Shown piece after piece: positions 35,492-44,555 of a DNA stretch of 64,000 nt. The position numbers and the translations under genes were made by a program. The notes beneath the pieces are model-generated. The model did not search any database. It saw nothing but the letters and a program-made list of their open reading frames with translations, and was not told the origin of the DNA. Within the stretch, counting starts at the first letter, position 1. Each line of letters starts with the position of its first letter. Source of the stretch: Ignavibacteriota bacterium (lineage in GTDB: Bacteria > Bacteroidota > Ignavibacteria > Kapaibacteriales > UBA2268); the NCBI GenBank assembly GCA_020437395.1, contig JAGQWJ010000010.1, forward strand, positions 1 to 64,000. Direction: 5' to 3'.

Positions 35492-38005
35492 ATGAGAAAT
35501 AAATTTACTTTAGTCCTGATGGCATTTGCGATTGCATTGACAGGGATGTTCGCAACTAACACAGCAGAAGCTGCAAAAAGAAAGATTGTGCTTGAAGATC
35601 ACACAGGAGCATGGTGTGGATTCTGTACAAGAGGTATGGAAACACTTGAGAAACTTGAAGCAAAATATGGCGAAGACATTATAGGCGTAGGTGTCCATAA
35701 TGGCGACAATATGGCGATTTCATCTTATCAATCTCCTCTTGCTCAAATGATTGGAGTAACTAGTTATCCAAATGGTTCTGTAAACAGAATTACTTACGGT
35801 GGTAAAATTGCACAAAGTGATAATGTTTGGGCAACAATAGCTGAAGCAAATGTAGGTAAAGATGTACCAGTAGGTGTTACACTAGAAGTTGATTACAACA
35901 AAGCAACTGGAGCATATACAGCTACTATTACAGCTACTGTAGAATCTCCTGTAAATGCTAATCTTGGTTTCAATCTTTGGATATTGCAAGATAATATGAC
36001 AGGTTCTGGACAAGGATGGGATCAATCTAACTATTTATCAAAAAATGGCATAGCTCCTAGCCCAAGTTCAAAATGGTATGACTTCCCTCCAAAGATAGAA
36101 AACTTTATGCACATGGATGTATTCAGAGGTGCACACGCAGGTATAGAAGGTGAGCAAGGTACATTCCCTGCTGGAATGGTTCCTGCTGGAACTTACACGC
36201 AAGTTTATACAGGTAATGTGTCGAACATGAACGTAACAGACAAAAACAACGCATTTTTCGTTGCTGTTGTACACAACAAGGATAACAAAGAAATCATCAA
36301 TGCTGATCGTGTTGGTAAAGTTCTTAAACCAAAAGACAGAATTGAAGCAGAAATCTCAAATCCATATATTAGCTTAGCTAATGACTCTAAACATACTGCA
36401 GAAGTAACTTTGACTAATGAGAACGATTGGGCTATTACAGCAGATATTGCTATTGACACTGATAACTCAGTTATACCACAAGGATGGGGAGTATCTGTAA
36501 GTAACAATTCTGTTACATTGAAAGCAAATGAAACTAGAAAGATTCAGATTGAAGTACTTAAAAATAAAATTGAAGGCTTTGGACAAATCGTATTGAAAGT
36601 AGAGCCAAGAGAATCAGAAAACGTAAGTATCAAATCTGATGTAACTGCATTTTTTATGTCTGAAAACATAGAAGAAGCAATTATCTACGGTTTTGACGAT
36701 GGTTTAGCACCAGTTGTTAACGCAGTAGTTGGAAGTGGTGAAATGAGCAAACCAGTATTAGTTTCAGGTGCTAACGAAATTATCCAAAACTTCCCACAAA
36801 TGGCAAACTTCAAAACAGCAGTGTTCACAATCTCTGATGCTTCATTAGGATTTACAACTTCAACAACTGCAGATCAATTAGAATTAATTAAGTCATTGAT
36901 GACAAATGGATGTGACTTATTAATTGCATCATGTTTTGACGTAATCAACTTAGGTGGAATCATCAATGGTGCTACTCCTACTGCTCAAGCAACTGATTTC
37001 CTAAATAATACTATTGGTATCACTATGGGTGTGCCTTTGACGATTTTGAACCAACAAGGTCAGCTATCGTCAGTACCTTTTACTGGTGTTTCTGGAGACC
37101 CAATTGGAAATGGATTAACGTTCAACTACAACTCAGCTTACAATTCTCAGAACTACCCATTCTATGCGAGATATATGGTAACAATGCAATTGAATGGTAA
37201 GACTAACGCACAGGCGTTTTTAAATGCTTCTACAGCTGTAAATCAAAATTTGAATGAAAACAACAACAAAGTAGGTATCAGATTAGATAATAATGGTCAA
37301 AGAACAGTTTTATTCTCAGTGGCATTAGATCCGATTCCAAGCCCTGCAAGAGAACAACTATTTAAAAACACTTTAAATTGGTTGAAAGGTTCAGGAAGCA
37401 CTACTAATGGTCCATCGATTTCATTGAATACTCAACAGATAGTATTTGGTGAAGTTAAATTGAACCAAACTGGAACTGAGACAATTAAAGTTACTAATAC
37501 TGGTGACGAAGCACTTGTTATCTCAGCTATTAACTTCAAGAATGGTACTGACTTTAATGTCAAAGGTTCTTTACCATTGACTATTGATGCTGGTCAGACA
37601 GTAAATATAAACGTAGAATTTACTCCAACAGAAGTTAAGAACTATATAGATGAAATTACAATCGTATCTAATGATGCAAATAATCCGAACACAGTTATTT
37701 CTGTAAGAGGTATTGGACTTGGTACTTCATCTGTTTCTGGGATAATTCCTGATGTATTTACTATGACTGTAGGACCAAATCCAGTAGTTAATAATTCTGA
37801 AATCAAATTAGAAATCAACGGTTCTGTGAATCTTGATTTGGAATTGATTGACGCAACTGGTAAAGTTGTTAGAAATATATTCAATGGTGTAACAACTTCT
37901 AACACTTTAGAATTGAATGCTGGTCAACTTAGCTCAGGTACTTATTACCTAAATGCTTCAGTGAATGGTGCTAAAACTCAATTACCAGTAGTTATCACAA
38001 AATAA
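35492..38005 (+). CDS. Omp28-related thioredoxin-fold surface protein with T9SS tail
   Basis: An 837-residue secreted protein with signal peptide (ending TAEAA). Residues ~30-280 are an Omp28-like domain with a thioredoxin-type motif, TGAWCGFCTRGMETLEKL, found in Bacteroidota outer-membrane lipoprotein-like proteins. Residues ~385-640 look like a Rossmann/amidotransferase-like domain (YGFDDGLAPVVNAV ... LFKNTLNWL). Residues ~645-745 are an ASPM/SPD2/Hydin-type immunoglobulin domain (VTNTGDEALVISAI). The last ~80 residues are a T9SS sorting domain (VGPNPVVNNSEIKLEI ... LDLELIDATGKVVRN ... LSSGTYYLNASV). Expected at the cell surface; the CGFC pair suggests thiol-disulfide activity. It has its own promoter and terminator. 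Confidence 0.9.
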   Translation: MRNKFTLVLMAFAIALTGMFATNTAEAAKRKIVLEDHTGAWCGFCTRGMETLEKLEAKYGEDIIGVGVHNGDNMAISSYQSPLAQMIGVTSYPNGSVNRITYGGKIAQSDNVWATIAEANVGKDVPVGVTLEVDYNKATGAYTATITATVESPVNANLGFNLWILQDNMTGSGQGWDQSNYLSKNGIAPSPSSKWYDFPPKIENFMHMDVFRGAHAGIEGEQGTFPAGMVPAGTYTQVYTGNVSNMNVTDKNNAFFVAVVHNKDNKEIINADRVGKVLKPKDRIEAEISNPYISLANDSKHTAEVTLTNENDWAITADIAIDTDNSVIPQGWGVSVSNNSVTLKANETRKIQIEVLKNKIEGFGQIVLKVEPRESENVSIKSDVTAFFMSENIEEAIIYGFDDGLAPVVNAVVGSGEMSKPVLVSGANEIIQNFPQMANFKTAVFTISDASLGFTTSTTADQLELIKSLMTNGCDLLIASCFDVINLGGIINGATPTAQATDFLNNTIGITMGVPLTILNQQGQLSSVPFTGVSGDPIGNGLTFNYNSAYNSQNYPFYARYMVTMQLNGKTNAQAFLNASTAVNQNLNENNNKVGIRLDNNGQRTVLFSVALDPIPSPAREQLFKNTLNWLKGSGSTTNGPSISLNTQQIVFGEVKLNQTGTETIKVTNTGDEALVISAINFKNGTDFNVKGSLPLTIDAGQTVNINVEFTPTEVKNYIDEITIVSNDANNPNTVISVRGIGLGTSSVSGIIPDVFTMTVGPNPVVNNSEIKLEINGSVNLDLELIDATGKVVRNIFNGVTTSNTLELNAGQLSSGTYYLNASVNGAKTQLPVVITK

Positions 38006-38033
38006 TTAACTGCTAAGAGTTTTTAGTAAGACT

Positions 38034-38069
38034 AATCCTACTCCTAACTAAGGAGTAGGATTTTTTTTT
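38034..38069 (+). terminator. Intrinsic terminator after the Omp28/T9SS gene
   Basis: AATCCTACTCCT (38034-38045) pairs perfectly with AGGAGTAGGATT (38051-38062) around the loop AACTA, followed by T7. Confidence 0.92.
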
Positions 38070-38142
38070 GATAAAAAATAAACTTTGCTACTTATTCGTT
38101 AATTTAGAAAGCTTTTTAAAACCAAATTCGGAAAACAATTAG

Positions 38143-38742
38143 ATGAATAATTCAATCATCCCATATATAATTGAAACTACAAGTCGAGGTGAACGAGCTT
38201 ACGATATATATTCGAGATTATTAAAAGAAAATATTGTATTTATAGGTGGTCCAATTGATGATCACATGGCAAATTCAGTAATAGCACAATTATTATTTTT
38301 ATCATCGCAAAACCCTAAGAAAGATGTAAACCTTTATATCAATTCGCCGGGTGGAAGTGTGACAGCTGGACTAGCAATATATGACACTATGAAGTTCATC
38401 AAACCAGATATTACTACAATATGTATGGGAATGGCTGCTTCTATGGCGCAAGTATTACTATGTGCAGGTACAGAAGGAAAACGCTTTGCTTTACCTCATT
38501 CAAGAATAATGATGCACCAACCATCGGGCGGTACTCAAGGTCAATCGGCAGATATAGAGATTTATACGCGAGAGATAATCAGAATAAGAGAAGTACTATA
38601 TAAAATAATTGGTGAGCACACTGGTAAAGATGCCAAACAAATAAAGAAAGATGCTGACAGGGATAATTATATGACTCCTGAAGAAGCAAAAGCTTATGGG
38701 TTGATAGATAAAGTTCTTACACCAGGTACGAAATTAGCATGA
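38143..38742 (+). CDS. clpP: ATP-dependent Clp protease proteolytic subunit
   Basis: A 199-residue serine protease that forms the 14-mer barrel of ClpXP. The catalytic triad is complete: S100 (MAASMAQ), H125 (MMHQP) and D174 (DRDNYM). The strands [19 protein letters not shown] and the handle region are conserved. The length matches ClpP without much propeptide. Its stop overlaps the clpX start (ATGA), so subunit and unfoldase are made together. Cytoplasmic. Confidence 0.97.
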   Translation: MNNSIIPYIIETTSRGERAYDIYSRLLKENIVFIGGPIDDHMANSVIAQLLFLSSQNPKKDVNLYINSPGGSVTAGLAIYDTMKFIKPDITTICMGMAASMAQVLLCAGTEGKRFALPHSRIMMHQPSGGTQGQSADIEIYTREIIRIREVLYKIIGEHTGKDAKQIKKDADRDNYMTPEEAKAYGLIDKVLTPGTKLA

Positions 38743-40004
38743 GTAATAATAGAGGAAAATCTCCATTCAAAGTGATTTGTTCTTTTTGTGGACGCAACTC
38801 AAAAGAAGTAGAAAGTCTTATAGAAGGAGTCAATGAAGTTTATATTTGTGATGTTTGTATAAATACATCGCACGAATTGCTTAGTATAAACAGAAAAAAA
38901 GACAATTCTCTTAATTTCGATATTAACCTTTCCACTCCCAAGAAGCTTAAGGAGAAACTAGACGAATATGTGATTGGTCAAGAAAGGGCAAAGCAAGTAC
39001 TCTCAGTAGCGGTTTATAATCATTATAAAAGAATATCTAACTTGGAGATGAATAATGAATTTGACTCAGTCGAATTAGAGAAAAGTAATGTACTGATGCT
39101 TGGTCCAACAGGAACAGGCAAAACCCTACTTGCAAAAACATTAGCACGTTCACTGAACGTCCCATTTGCAATAGCAGACGCTACTACCGTCACAGAAGCT
39201 GGTTATGTGGGTGATGACGTTGAAACTGTATTACTTTCACTTTTGCAGAATGCCGATTACGATGAACAAGCTGCTCAAAGAGGGATTATATATATAGATG
39301 AAATCGACAAGATTGGTCGTAAAAGTGAATCTTCGAGCATAACGCGTGATGTTTCAGGTGAGGGTGTTCAACAAGCATTACTAAAAATATTAGAAGGAAC
39401 AAAAGCAGGTATTCCGCCCAAAGGTGGAAGAAAACACCCAGAACAAAAGCTAATATATGTTGATACAACTAATATTCTGTTTATTTTGGGAGGTGCTTTT
39501 GATGGTTTGGAACAAATAATTTCACAAAGGTTAAAAAAGCAAACCGTTGGTTTTTTGACTGACGAAGAAAATAATTTAAGTGAAGAGAAAGACGATTTAT
39601 TCAATCTGGTAAAAGCCGAAGACATAGTAAAATTTGGATTTATTCCCGAATTAGTCGGACGTATGCCAGTAATAACATCTCTAAATTCTTTAGATGAAGA
39701 GGCAATGTTAGACATACTAACAAGACCTAAAAATGCTATTATAAAGCAGTATCAGAAATTATTAGCTTACGAAGGAGTAGAATTAGAGTTTACTCCCGAA
39801 GCCCTTAAAGCAATTGCCAACAAAGCAATGAAAAGTAAAACAGGTGCAAGGGGACTACGGTCAATGGTTGAAGCTGCAATGTTGGATATAATGTATGTAA
39901 TTCCGGAAATGGATGGGTTAGAAAAATGCATTATAACTGAAGCCACAATATTAGAAAATGAAGAACCAAAGTTTATTTTTTCTAACAAAAAAGATGCTAT
40001 ATAA
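38739..40004 (+). CDS. clpX: ClpX unfoldase, ATP-binding subunit of ClpXP
   Basis: A 421-residue AAA+ protein. The N-terminal zinc-binding domain is present (CSFCG ... CDVC, four Cys), followed by Walker A GPTGTGKT, Walker [10 protein letters not shown], the pore loop YVGDD and sensor 2 GARGL. It recognises tagged substrates and threads them into ClpP. It overlaps clpP by four bases at the start and the next gene by one base at the stop (TAATG), so all three are likely translated from one message. Confidence 0.97.
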   Translation: MSNNRGKSPFKVICSFCGRNSKEVESLIEGVNEVYICDVCINTSHELLSINRKKDNSLNFDINLSTPKKLKEKLDEYVIGQERAKQVLSVAVYNHYKRISNLEMNNEFDSVELEKSNVLMLGPTGTGKTLLAKTLARSLNVPFAIADATTVTEAGYVGDDVETVLLSLLQNADYDEQAAQRGIIYIDEIDKIGRKSESSSITRDVSGEGVQQALLKILEGTKAGIPPKGGRKHPEQKLIYVDTTNILFILGGAFDGLEQIISQRLKKQTVGFLTDEENNLSEEKDDLFNLVKAEDIVKFGFIPELVGRMPVITSLNSLDEEAMLDILTRPKNAIIKQYQKLLAYEGVELEFTPEALKAIANKAMKSKTGARGLRSMVEAAMLDIMYVIPEMDGLEKCIITEATILENEEPKFIFSNKKDAI

Positions 40005-40957
40005 TGCCTGAGATAATCAACATAGCTGGTAAGAAAGTAAGAAAGGGAGAAATTGAAGAAATCCATCTTAAGATAGCTCGCCTACCAACTTATACAACTA
40101 TCAATTTGCCAGTTCATATTTACAGAGGCAAAAAAGATGGTCCCGTCTTACTATTAACAGGTGGTTTACATGGAGATGAGTTAAACGGAATAGAAATTAT
40201 CCGTAGAATGATAAATAATGGTGCTATTATCCCTGATCGTGGAACAGTTATAGCTATGCCATTAGTAAATGCTTATGGTTTTTTGCAAAATGTAAGAGGA
40301 GTACCAGACGGCAAAGATATAAATCGAAGTTTTCCTGGCTCGAAGAATGGTTCATTAGCAAAATTAATTGCCCACACGCTAATGCATCAGATAATCCCAT
40401 TGATTGATTATGGGATAGATTTTCACACAGGTGGGGCTTCGAGAGCAAACTATCCTCAGATACGTTGTGCCTTTACTGTGCCTGAGAATATTGTTTTAGC
40501 CAGAGGGTTTGCACCACCAATGATTTTGAATTCGCCGCTAATAGAAAACTCATTTAGAAAAGCTGCATATCGCAAAGACAAACATATACTAGTTTACGAA
40601 GCAGGTGAGTCATTGAGGTTTTCTGACTTTGCAATTCAAGAAGGAATCAATGGAACTTTGAGATTGATGAAATATTTAAAGATGATTAATGAAGCGCCAG
40701 AACCAAGCGAGGAAACTGTCATATACTTAAAGAGTGACTGGTTAAGAGCCAAATATGCTGGAATGTTCTCATCTTACGTAGAATTAGGTCAAGAAATAAA
40801 GCACAAAGAAAAAATTGGTCATATAGCTGAACCCTTTGGGCACGAAGAGTTTGATATTTTTGCCTCTAGGAATGCACGGGTAATCGGCTTGAACAATGCT
40901 CCCGTAGTTCACAAAGGCGACGCATTAATGCATATAGCTTATGATATGGGAAAATAA
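40004..40957 (+). CDS. Succinylglutamate desuccinylase/aspartoacylase-family protein
   Basis: A 317-residue M14-like zinc enzyme. The zinc site and active region are visible: GGLHGDELNGIE (His and Glu ligands), NRSFPG and DFHTGG with the second His. The C-terminal beta domain (YLKSDWLRAKYAGMFSSYV, AEPFGHEEFDIFASRNARVIGL) is typical of this COG3608-like group, which removes acyl groups from amino acids or related amides. The true substrate is unknown; neither aspartoacylase nor AstE activity can be inferred. It is coupled to clpX by a TAATG overlap, which may reflect only convenience. Confidence 0.85.
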   Translation: MPEIINIAGKKVRKGEIEEIHLKIARLPTYTTINLPVHIYRGKKDGPVLLLTGGLHGDELNGIEIIRRMINNGAIIPDRGTVIAMPLVNAYGFLQNVRGVPDGKDINRSFPGSKNGSLAKLIAHTLMHQIIPLIDYGIDFHTGGASRANYPQIRCAFTVPENIVLARGFAPPMILNSPLIENSFRKAAYRKDKHILVYEAGESLRFSDFAIQEGINGTLRLMKYLKMINEAPEPSEETVIYLKSDWLRAKYAGMFSSYVELGQEIKHKEKIGHIAEPFGHEEFDIFASRNARVIGLNNAPVVHKGDALMHIAYDMGK

Positions 40958-40978
40958 TAATAATCTTAATTTATTTTC

Positions 40979-41009
40979 TTGTATATAAAATTATAAACTT
41001 ATATATTTG
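40979..41009 (+). promoter_or_regulatory. Promoter of rplU-rpmA
   Basis: TTG (40979-40981), a 20-base spacer and TATATTTG (41002-41009): an exact Bacteroidota-type promoter. It runs on into TAGTCTAT, giving the 12-base string shared with secA and metG. The leader before the rplU ATG is about 27 bases. Confidence 0.72.
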
Positions 41010-41041
41010 TAGTCTATTAAAAATTACAATCGGAAAAACAA

Positions 41042-41353
41042 ATGGCAACTGTTGTAGAAATAGCTGGTTTCCAATATGAAGTCGAAAAAGATGCTAAGCT
41101 AAGTGTTCCTCTTTTAGAAGGTAAACCAGGCGATAGCGTAGAATTTTCTAACGTTCTATTGAACGAAAAAAATGGGAATTTCACTTTCGGTAGCCCATTA
41201 ATAGATGGTGCTAAAGTTACTGGAAAGATATTAGAACACAAAAGAGACGACAAAGTTCTTGTCTTCCACAAAAAGAGAAGAAAAGGTTACCAAAAATTAA
41301 ATGGTCACCGTCAAAATTACACTAGAATTCAAATTACTGATATTTCAGTCTAA
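41042..41353 (+). CDS. rplU: 50S ribosomal protein L21
   Basis: A 103-residue ribosomal protein that binds 23S rRNA near L20. Diagnostic blocks are the N-terminal VVEIAGFQYEVEKDAKL, a central GSPLIDGAKVTGKIL and the C-terminal KRRKGYQKLNGHRQNYTRIQ. Standard length. It forms the usual two-gene operon with rpmA, 12 bases downstream, under the promoter at 40979-41009. Confidence 0.97.
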   Translation: MATVVEIAGFQYEVEKDAKLSVPLLEGKPGDSVEFSNVLLNEKNGNFTFGSPLIDGAKVTGKILEHKRDDKVLVFHKKRRKGYQKLNGHRQNYTRIQITDISV

Positions 41354-41365
41354 GGAGAGGATAAC

Positions 41366-41620
41366 ATGGCTCACAAGAAAGGTCAAGGGTCCGTTAAAAA
41401 CGGTAGAGACTCACACGGTCAGAGAAGAGGAGTAAAAAAATATGGTGGCGAGGCAGTAATTCCTGGCAACATCATAATCAGACAATTGGGTACTAAATAC
41501 AAACCAGGTAAGAATGTTGGTCTTGGTAAAGATTACACAATCTTTGCTCTTGCTGAAGGAACTGTTAAGTTCGAGAAGAAAGCAAACAACAGAACTTGGG
41601 TATCTGTTTTACCTAACTAA
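41366..41620 (+). CDS. rpmA: 50S ribosomal protein L27
   Basis: An 84-residue protein whose N-terminal tail reaches the peptidyl-transferase centre. It begins [16 protein letters not shown] and contains [20 protein letters not shown] and the Gly-rich [17 protein letters not shown], all characteristic. The start Ala-His-Lys-Lys-Gly needs no N-terminal cleavage, unlike Firmicutes L27. A clear ribosome site, AGGAGAGG at 41353-41360, precedes the ATG. Followed by a strong terminator. Confidence 0.97.
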   Translation: MAHKKGQGSVKNGRDSHGQRRGVKKYGGEAVIPGNIIIRQLGTKYKPGKNVGLGKDYTIFALAEGTVKFEKKANNRTWVSVLPN

Positions 41621-41667
41621 GAAAATTTATTTTTTAACAGGTTATAATAATATAACTCTCAGCTTGC

Positions 41668-41702
41668 AATCCCGTCTATTCCAATAGATGGGATTTTTTT
41701 TA
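41668..41702 (+). terminator. Intrinsic terminator of the rplU-rpmA operon
   Basis: AATCCCGTCTATT (41668-41680) pairs with AATAGATGGGATT (41683-41695) over 13 base pairs with one G-U pair, then T8. There is no T-tract on the other strand, so it serves rpmA and not metG. Confidence 0.92.
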
Positions 41703-41734
41703 GCTTAAAATATATAAAACAAAGGAAGTGTTCC

Positions 41735-43873
41735 CTACCTAACCTCTTGACCACTCGATACCGTTTTTTCTGGTGTTACTAAGGCCAGAGAACCATCATC
41801 AGAGTTAACTGCTAATAGCATTCCTTCTGACTTTTCGCCCATTAGTTTAGCTGGAGCTAAGTTCGCAACTACTACTACAGTCTTCCCTACTATTTCTTCT
41901 GTAGAATAGTGTTGGCTGATTCCTGCTATTATCTGTCGAGTTTCTTCGCCTATTTGTACTTGTAGTTTTAGTAGTTTGTTCGATTTTTTTATCGGCTCGG
42001 CAGCTATTACAGTAGCCGTTTTAAGCTTCACTTTCATGAAATCATCGAAAGTGATTTCTTTCACTTTTTCTTCCACTTTTTCCTCCTCGACTTGATTATT
42101 TTTCTCACCTAATTTGGCTTTTTCTACTTCTACAAAATCATCCTCAATTCTTCCAAATATAATTTGAGGTTGACGTACTTCTTGACCTTGGTTTACTAAA
42201 GCCAAAGCTGCAGATGACCAAATATCTGTTAGCAATGTATCATCGCCAATAGTTATTTCCTCGCCCAATAGAGATTGGATATAAGCCGCTGAATAAGGGA
42301 TTATAGGAGCAAATACAATAGAGAGTGAACGTACTAACTGACAACAAACGAACATAGTTTTAGCAGCTTGATTTTCATCAGCCTTTATAGATTTCCATGG
42401 CTCTTCGTCATTGAAGTATTTATTTGCAGCACGGGCTATATTCATAGACTCAGTTATTGCATCGCGGAACCTAAACTTTTCGTAATTATCAGATACCTTC
42501 TCTACCCCACTTTTCAAAGCATCGATTACTGCTTTGTCGTGAGGTTCTAAATCAGCTTTTTTACCAGTATTCCAGTAGTCGAGAAGTGGAATGTACTTGT
42601 CAGACAAATGTGGAACTTTGCCATCAAAATTCTTATGTAGGAAAGTCATTAGTCGGTTGACGAAGTTCCCCAATATAGACGCTAATTCGTTGTTATTACG
42701 TGCTTGAAAGTCTTTCCAAGTAAAATCAGCATCCCTCGTTTCTGGGAAATTCATAGCCAATGAGTAACGCAAAGCATCAATTTTATCTGGCTCTGGGTGT
42801 GCTTCTACGAAGTCTTTTAGGTCAATAGACCAGTTCCTAGATTTAGAGAATTTTTTACTTTCTAGATTCAAAAATTCATGTGCAGGTACATTCTTTGGTA
42901 ATATATATGGATTGTCTCCATCGCTTCTACCGTGCAACATAGCTGGGAATATCAATGTATGGAAGACAATATTATCTTTCCCAATAAATGCATAATATTC
43001 TGTATCTTCACTTTGCCACCAATCTCTCCATTCATCCGAATCACCGAAGTGTTTCTTAGTTGCAGAAATATATCCTAAAACAGCATCGAACCAAACGTAT
43101 AACACTTTATCTTTTGTTTTTTCTTTATCCATTCCCTCTATTTCATCGAGGTGGACTCCCCACTTCAAATCACGGGTAATAGCTCTGTTGCTAAGACCTT
43201 GCTTTAGCCAGCTACGAGTTTGTTGCAATACATTGTCTTTCCACGCATCAGCGTTGGACTCTATGTACTGTTCTAGAAATGATTGGAACTCGCCAAATTT
43301 GAAATACCAATGGGTTGTTTTCTTTAGCGCTGGGGTTTTACCCGATATTAAGCTAATAGGGTTCTTTAATTCAATTTGATTATAATATGCACCGCAACTA
43401 TCACATTGGTCGCCTCGAGCGTGCTCAGACCCGCAATTAGGGCATATACCCTCTACGTAGCGATCAGGGAGGAACATATTAGCAGATTCGTCATAAAATT
43501 GCTCAGTTTCTTCCTCTTGCAAATATCCTTTGTCTAGGAAGTGCTTGAAAAACTCTTTAGCTACTTCGTGATGCTCTGCAATAGATGTACGAGAATATAC
43601 ATCGAACGACATACCTAGCTTTTCAAACGCTTCTTTGTTAGAATAGTGGTATTTGTCAATTATTTCTTGTGGTGTAACACCTTCTTTCTCGGCAGCTATA
43701 GTTATAGCTACTCCGTGCTCATCAGAACCACAGACATAAAGAACATCATCTCCTTTTAGTCGTTTGTAACGCACAAAGAGGTCAGCCGGCAAATAAGCCC
43801 CTGCACAATGTCCGAGGTGAATATATCCATTTGCATAAGGTAAAGCAGAAGTAACAAGTATTTTCTTATTCAT
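41735..43873 (-). CDS. metG: Methionyl-tRNA synthetase
   Basis: A 712-residue class I aminoacyl-tRNA synthetase. The HIGH signature is HLGH (residues 19-22, PYANGYIHLGH), the zinc-binding insertion is complete (CPNCGSEHARGDQCDSC), and KMSKS appears as KFSKSRNW near 340. After the anticodon-binding helices (~400-560) and a charged linker, the C-terminal EMAPII-type tRNA-binding domain (~605-712) reads VKLKTATVIAAEP ... ITAGIS-like QIIAGISQHY ... VVVVANLAPAKLMG. This is the dimeric bacterial MetRS form. Single gene with its own promoter; converges on the rpmA terminator. Confidence 0.97.
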   Translation of the reverse strand: MNKKILVTSALPYANGYIHLGHCAGAYLPADLFVRYKRLKGDDVLYVCGSDEHGVAITIAAEKEGVTPQEIIDKYHYSNKEAFEKLGMSFDVYSRTSIAEHHEVAKEFFKHFLDKGYLQEEETEQFYDESANMFLPDRYVEGICPNCGSEHARGDQCDSCGAYYNQIELKNPISLISGKTPALKKTTHWYFKFGEFQSFLEQYIESNADAWKDNVLQQTRSWLKQGLSNRAITRDLKWGVHLDEIEGMDKEKTKDKVLYVWFDAVLGYISATKKHFGDSDEWRDWWQSEDTEYYAFIGKDNIVFHTLIFPAMLHGRSDGDNPYILPKNVPAHEFLNLESKKFSKSRNWSIDLKDFVEAHPEPDKIDALRYSLAMNFPETRDADFTWKDFQARNNNELASILGNFVNRLMTFLHKNFDGKVPHLSDKYIPLLDYWNTGKKADLEPHDKAVIDALKSGVEKVSDNYEKFRFRDAITESMNIARAANKYFNDEEPWKSIKADENQAAKTMFVCCQLVRSLSIVFAPIIPYSAAYIQSLLGEEITIGDDTLLTDIWSSAALALVNQGQEVRQPQIIFGRIEDDFVEVEKAKLGEKNNQVEEEKVEEKVKEITFDDFMKVKLKTATVIAAEPIKKSNKLLKLQVQIGEETRQIIAGISQHYSTEEIVGKTVVVVANLAPAKLMGEKSEGMLLAVNSDDGSLALVTPEKTVSSGQEVR

Positions 43874-43907
43874 ATTAAAATCAAATATTCGTAAATAGTA
43901 TAGACTA

Positions 43908-43915
43908 CAAATATA
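43908..43915 (-). promoter_or_regulatory. metG -7 promoter element with shared discriminator
   Basis: The minus strand reads TATATTTG followed by TAGTCTATAC, the same string as at secA (31851) and nearly that at rplU. No TTG is found at the 20-base distance (TAC instead). Leader about 30 bases before the metG ATG. Confidence 0.5.
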
Positions 43916-43989
43916 ATCAAGGTAATTGGTAAAAAGTAATAAAATGGAGCCGAATAACGAATGAATTGTGTATATTTGAAAATACGGCT

Positions 43990-44050
43990 ATGGAATTCCC
44001 CTCTTTAAGCGTAGCAAAAGAGGGGTGGACTGCGAAGCAGGACGGTGTGT
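43990..44050. repeat. Intergenic palindromic repeat
   Basis: CCCCTCTTT (43998-44006) and AAAGAGGGG (44017-44025) form a perfect nine-base inverted repeat around AAGCGTAGCA, followed by GGACTGCGAAGCAGGACGG. This layout (GAATTCCCCTCTTT, the inverted arm, then a GCGAAGC module and GTGTGTT) is familiar from dispersed intergenic repeats of Bacteroidota genomes. The gene-free stretch 43874-44215 otherwise holds the metG promoter, an AT-rich part, and at 44129-44174 a second imperfect inverted element (ACCCTC ... GAGGGT). A short open frame across it (43966-44175) is not credible as a gene. Confidence 0.5.
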
Positions 44051-44215
44051 TAAAGAACATTCAACAACTTATAATTAAAAATGCAAAAATCAAATTTCAA
44101 TTTATTTCTAGAAATAATGATTGCTATTACCCTCACATTCGTAATGCGATATGCCTTGTAAATACACGAGGGTGAATTCTTCGAGAAGGGATAGTAAAAT
44201 TACTACTAATTGTAT

Positions 44216-44425
44216 TTACTCAACTCTCAACAGTTTAAATACTAGGCTTTCATTAACATTCGATGTTATCTTAACAAGATACATACCATTATTCAAGATT
44301 TGATTTAGTCCAATCTGGTTCTCACCTTTTACTAAGTCATGCGAATTAGAATAAATCTCTTTTCCTTGAAGGTTATAAATTGTTATTTTTGAATTATTTT
44401 TTGGTTCAAGGTTAATAATTATCAA
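44216..44425 (-). pseudogene. Orphan T9SS C-terminal sorting domain (gene remnant)
   Basis: The 69-codon frame reads NNSKITIYNLQGKEIYSNS, KGENQIGLNQILNNGMYLVKI and ends ESLVFKLLRVE, a type A T9SS sorting domain apart from its first strand. No cargo domain precedes it: the frame stays open upstream on the minus strand but has no ATG, and no conserved sequence is seen before the divergent AraC gene 130 bases away. The first possible start is TTG at 44425. I read it as the tail of a secreted-protein gene lost by deletion, next to intergenic repeats that may have taken part. Confidence 0.6.
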
Positions 44426-44555
44426 TGTTGTTATTTTATAACTTAATAAGGAAATTAATTTACGAAATTTTAATTGAGGAGGGAAATGTATAGGTTTTTT
44501 TAGATTTAATTCAATTTTTTGTAATTTAAATCGAATTAAGAAATTGACATTAGAT

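Noticed and set aside
35492-35700. Omp28-like protein as a simple periplasmic thioredoxin
   Set aside because: The protein is 837 residues with immunoglobulin-like and T9SS sorting domains, so surface export is more likely; the CGFC pair is only its N-terminal domain.
41668-41702. Terminator between rpmA and metG read as bidirectional
   Set aside because: A T-tract exists only on the + strand; the minus-strand flank after the hairpin is ATTGCAAGC.
43966-44175. Open frame of 69 codons between metG and the orphan T9SS tail
   Set aside because: It runs through the intergenic palindromic repeat; its codons are explained by the repeat sequence and show no protein similarity.
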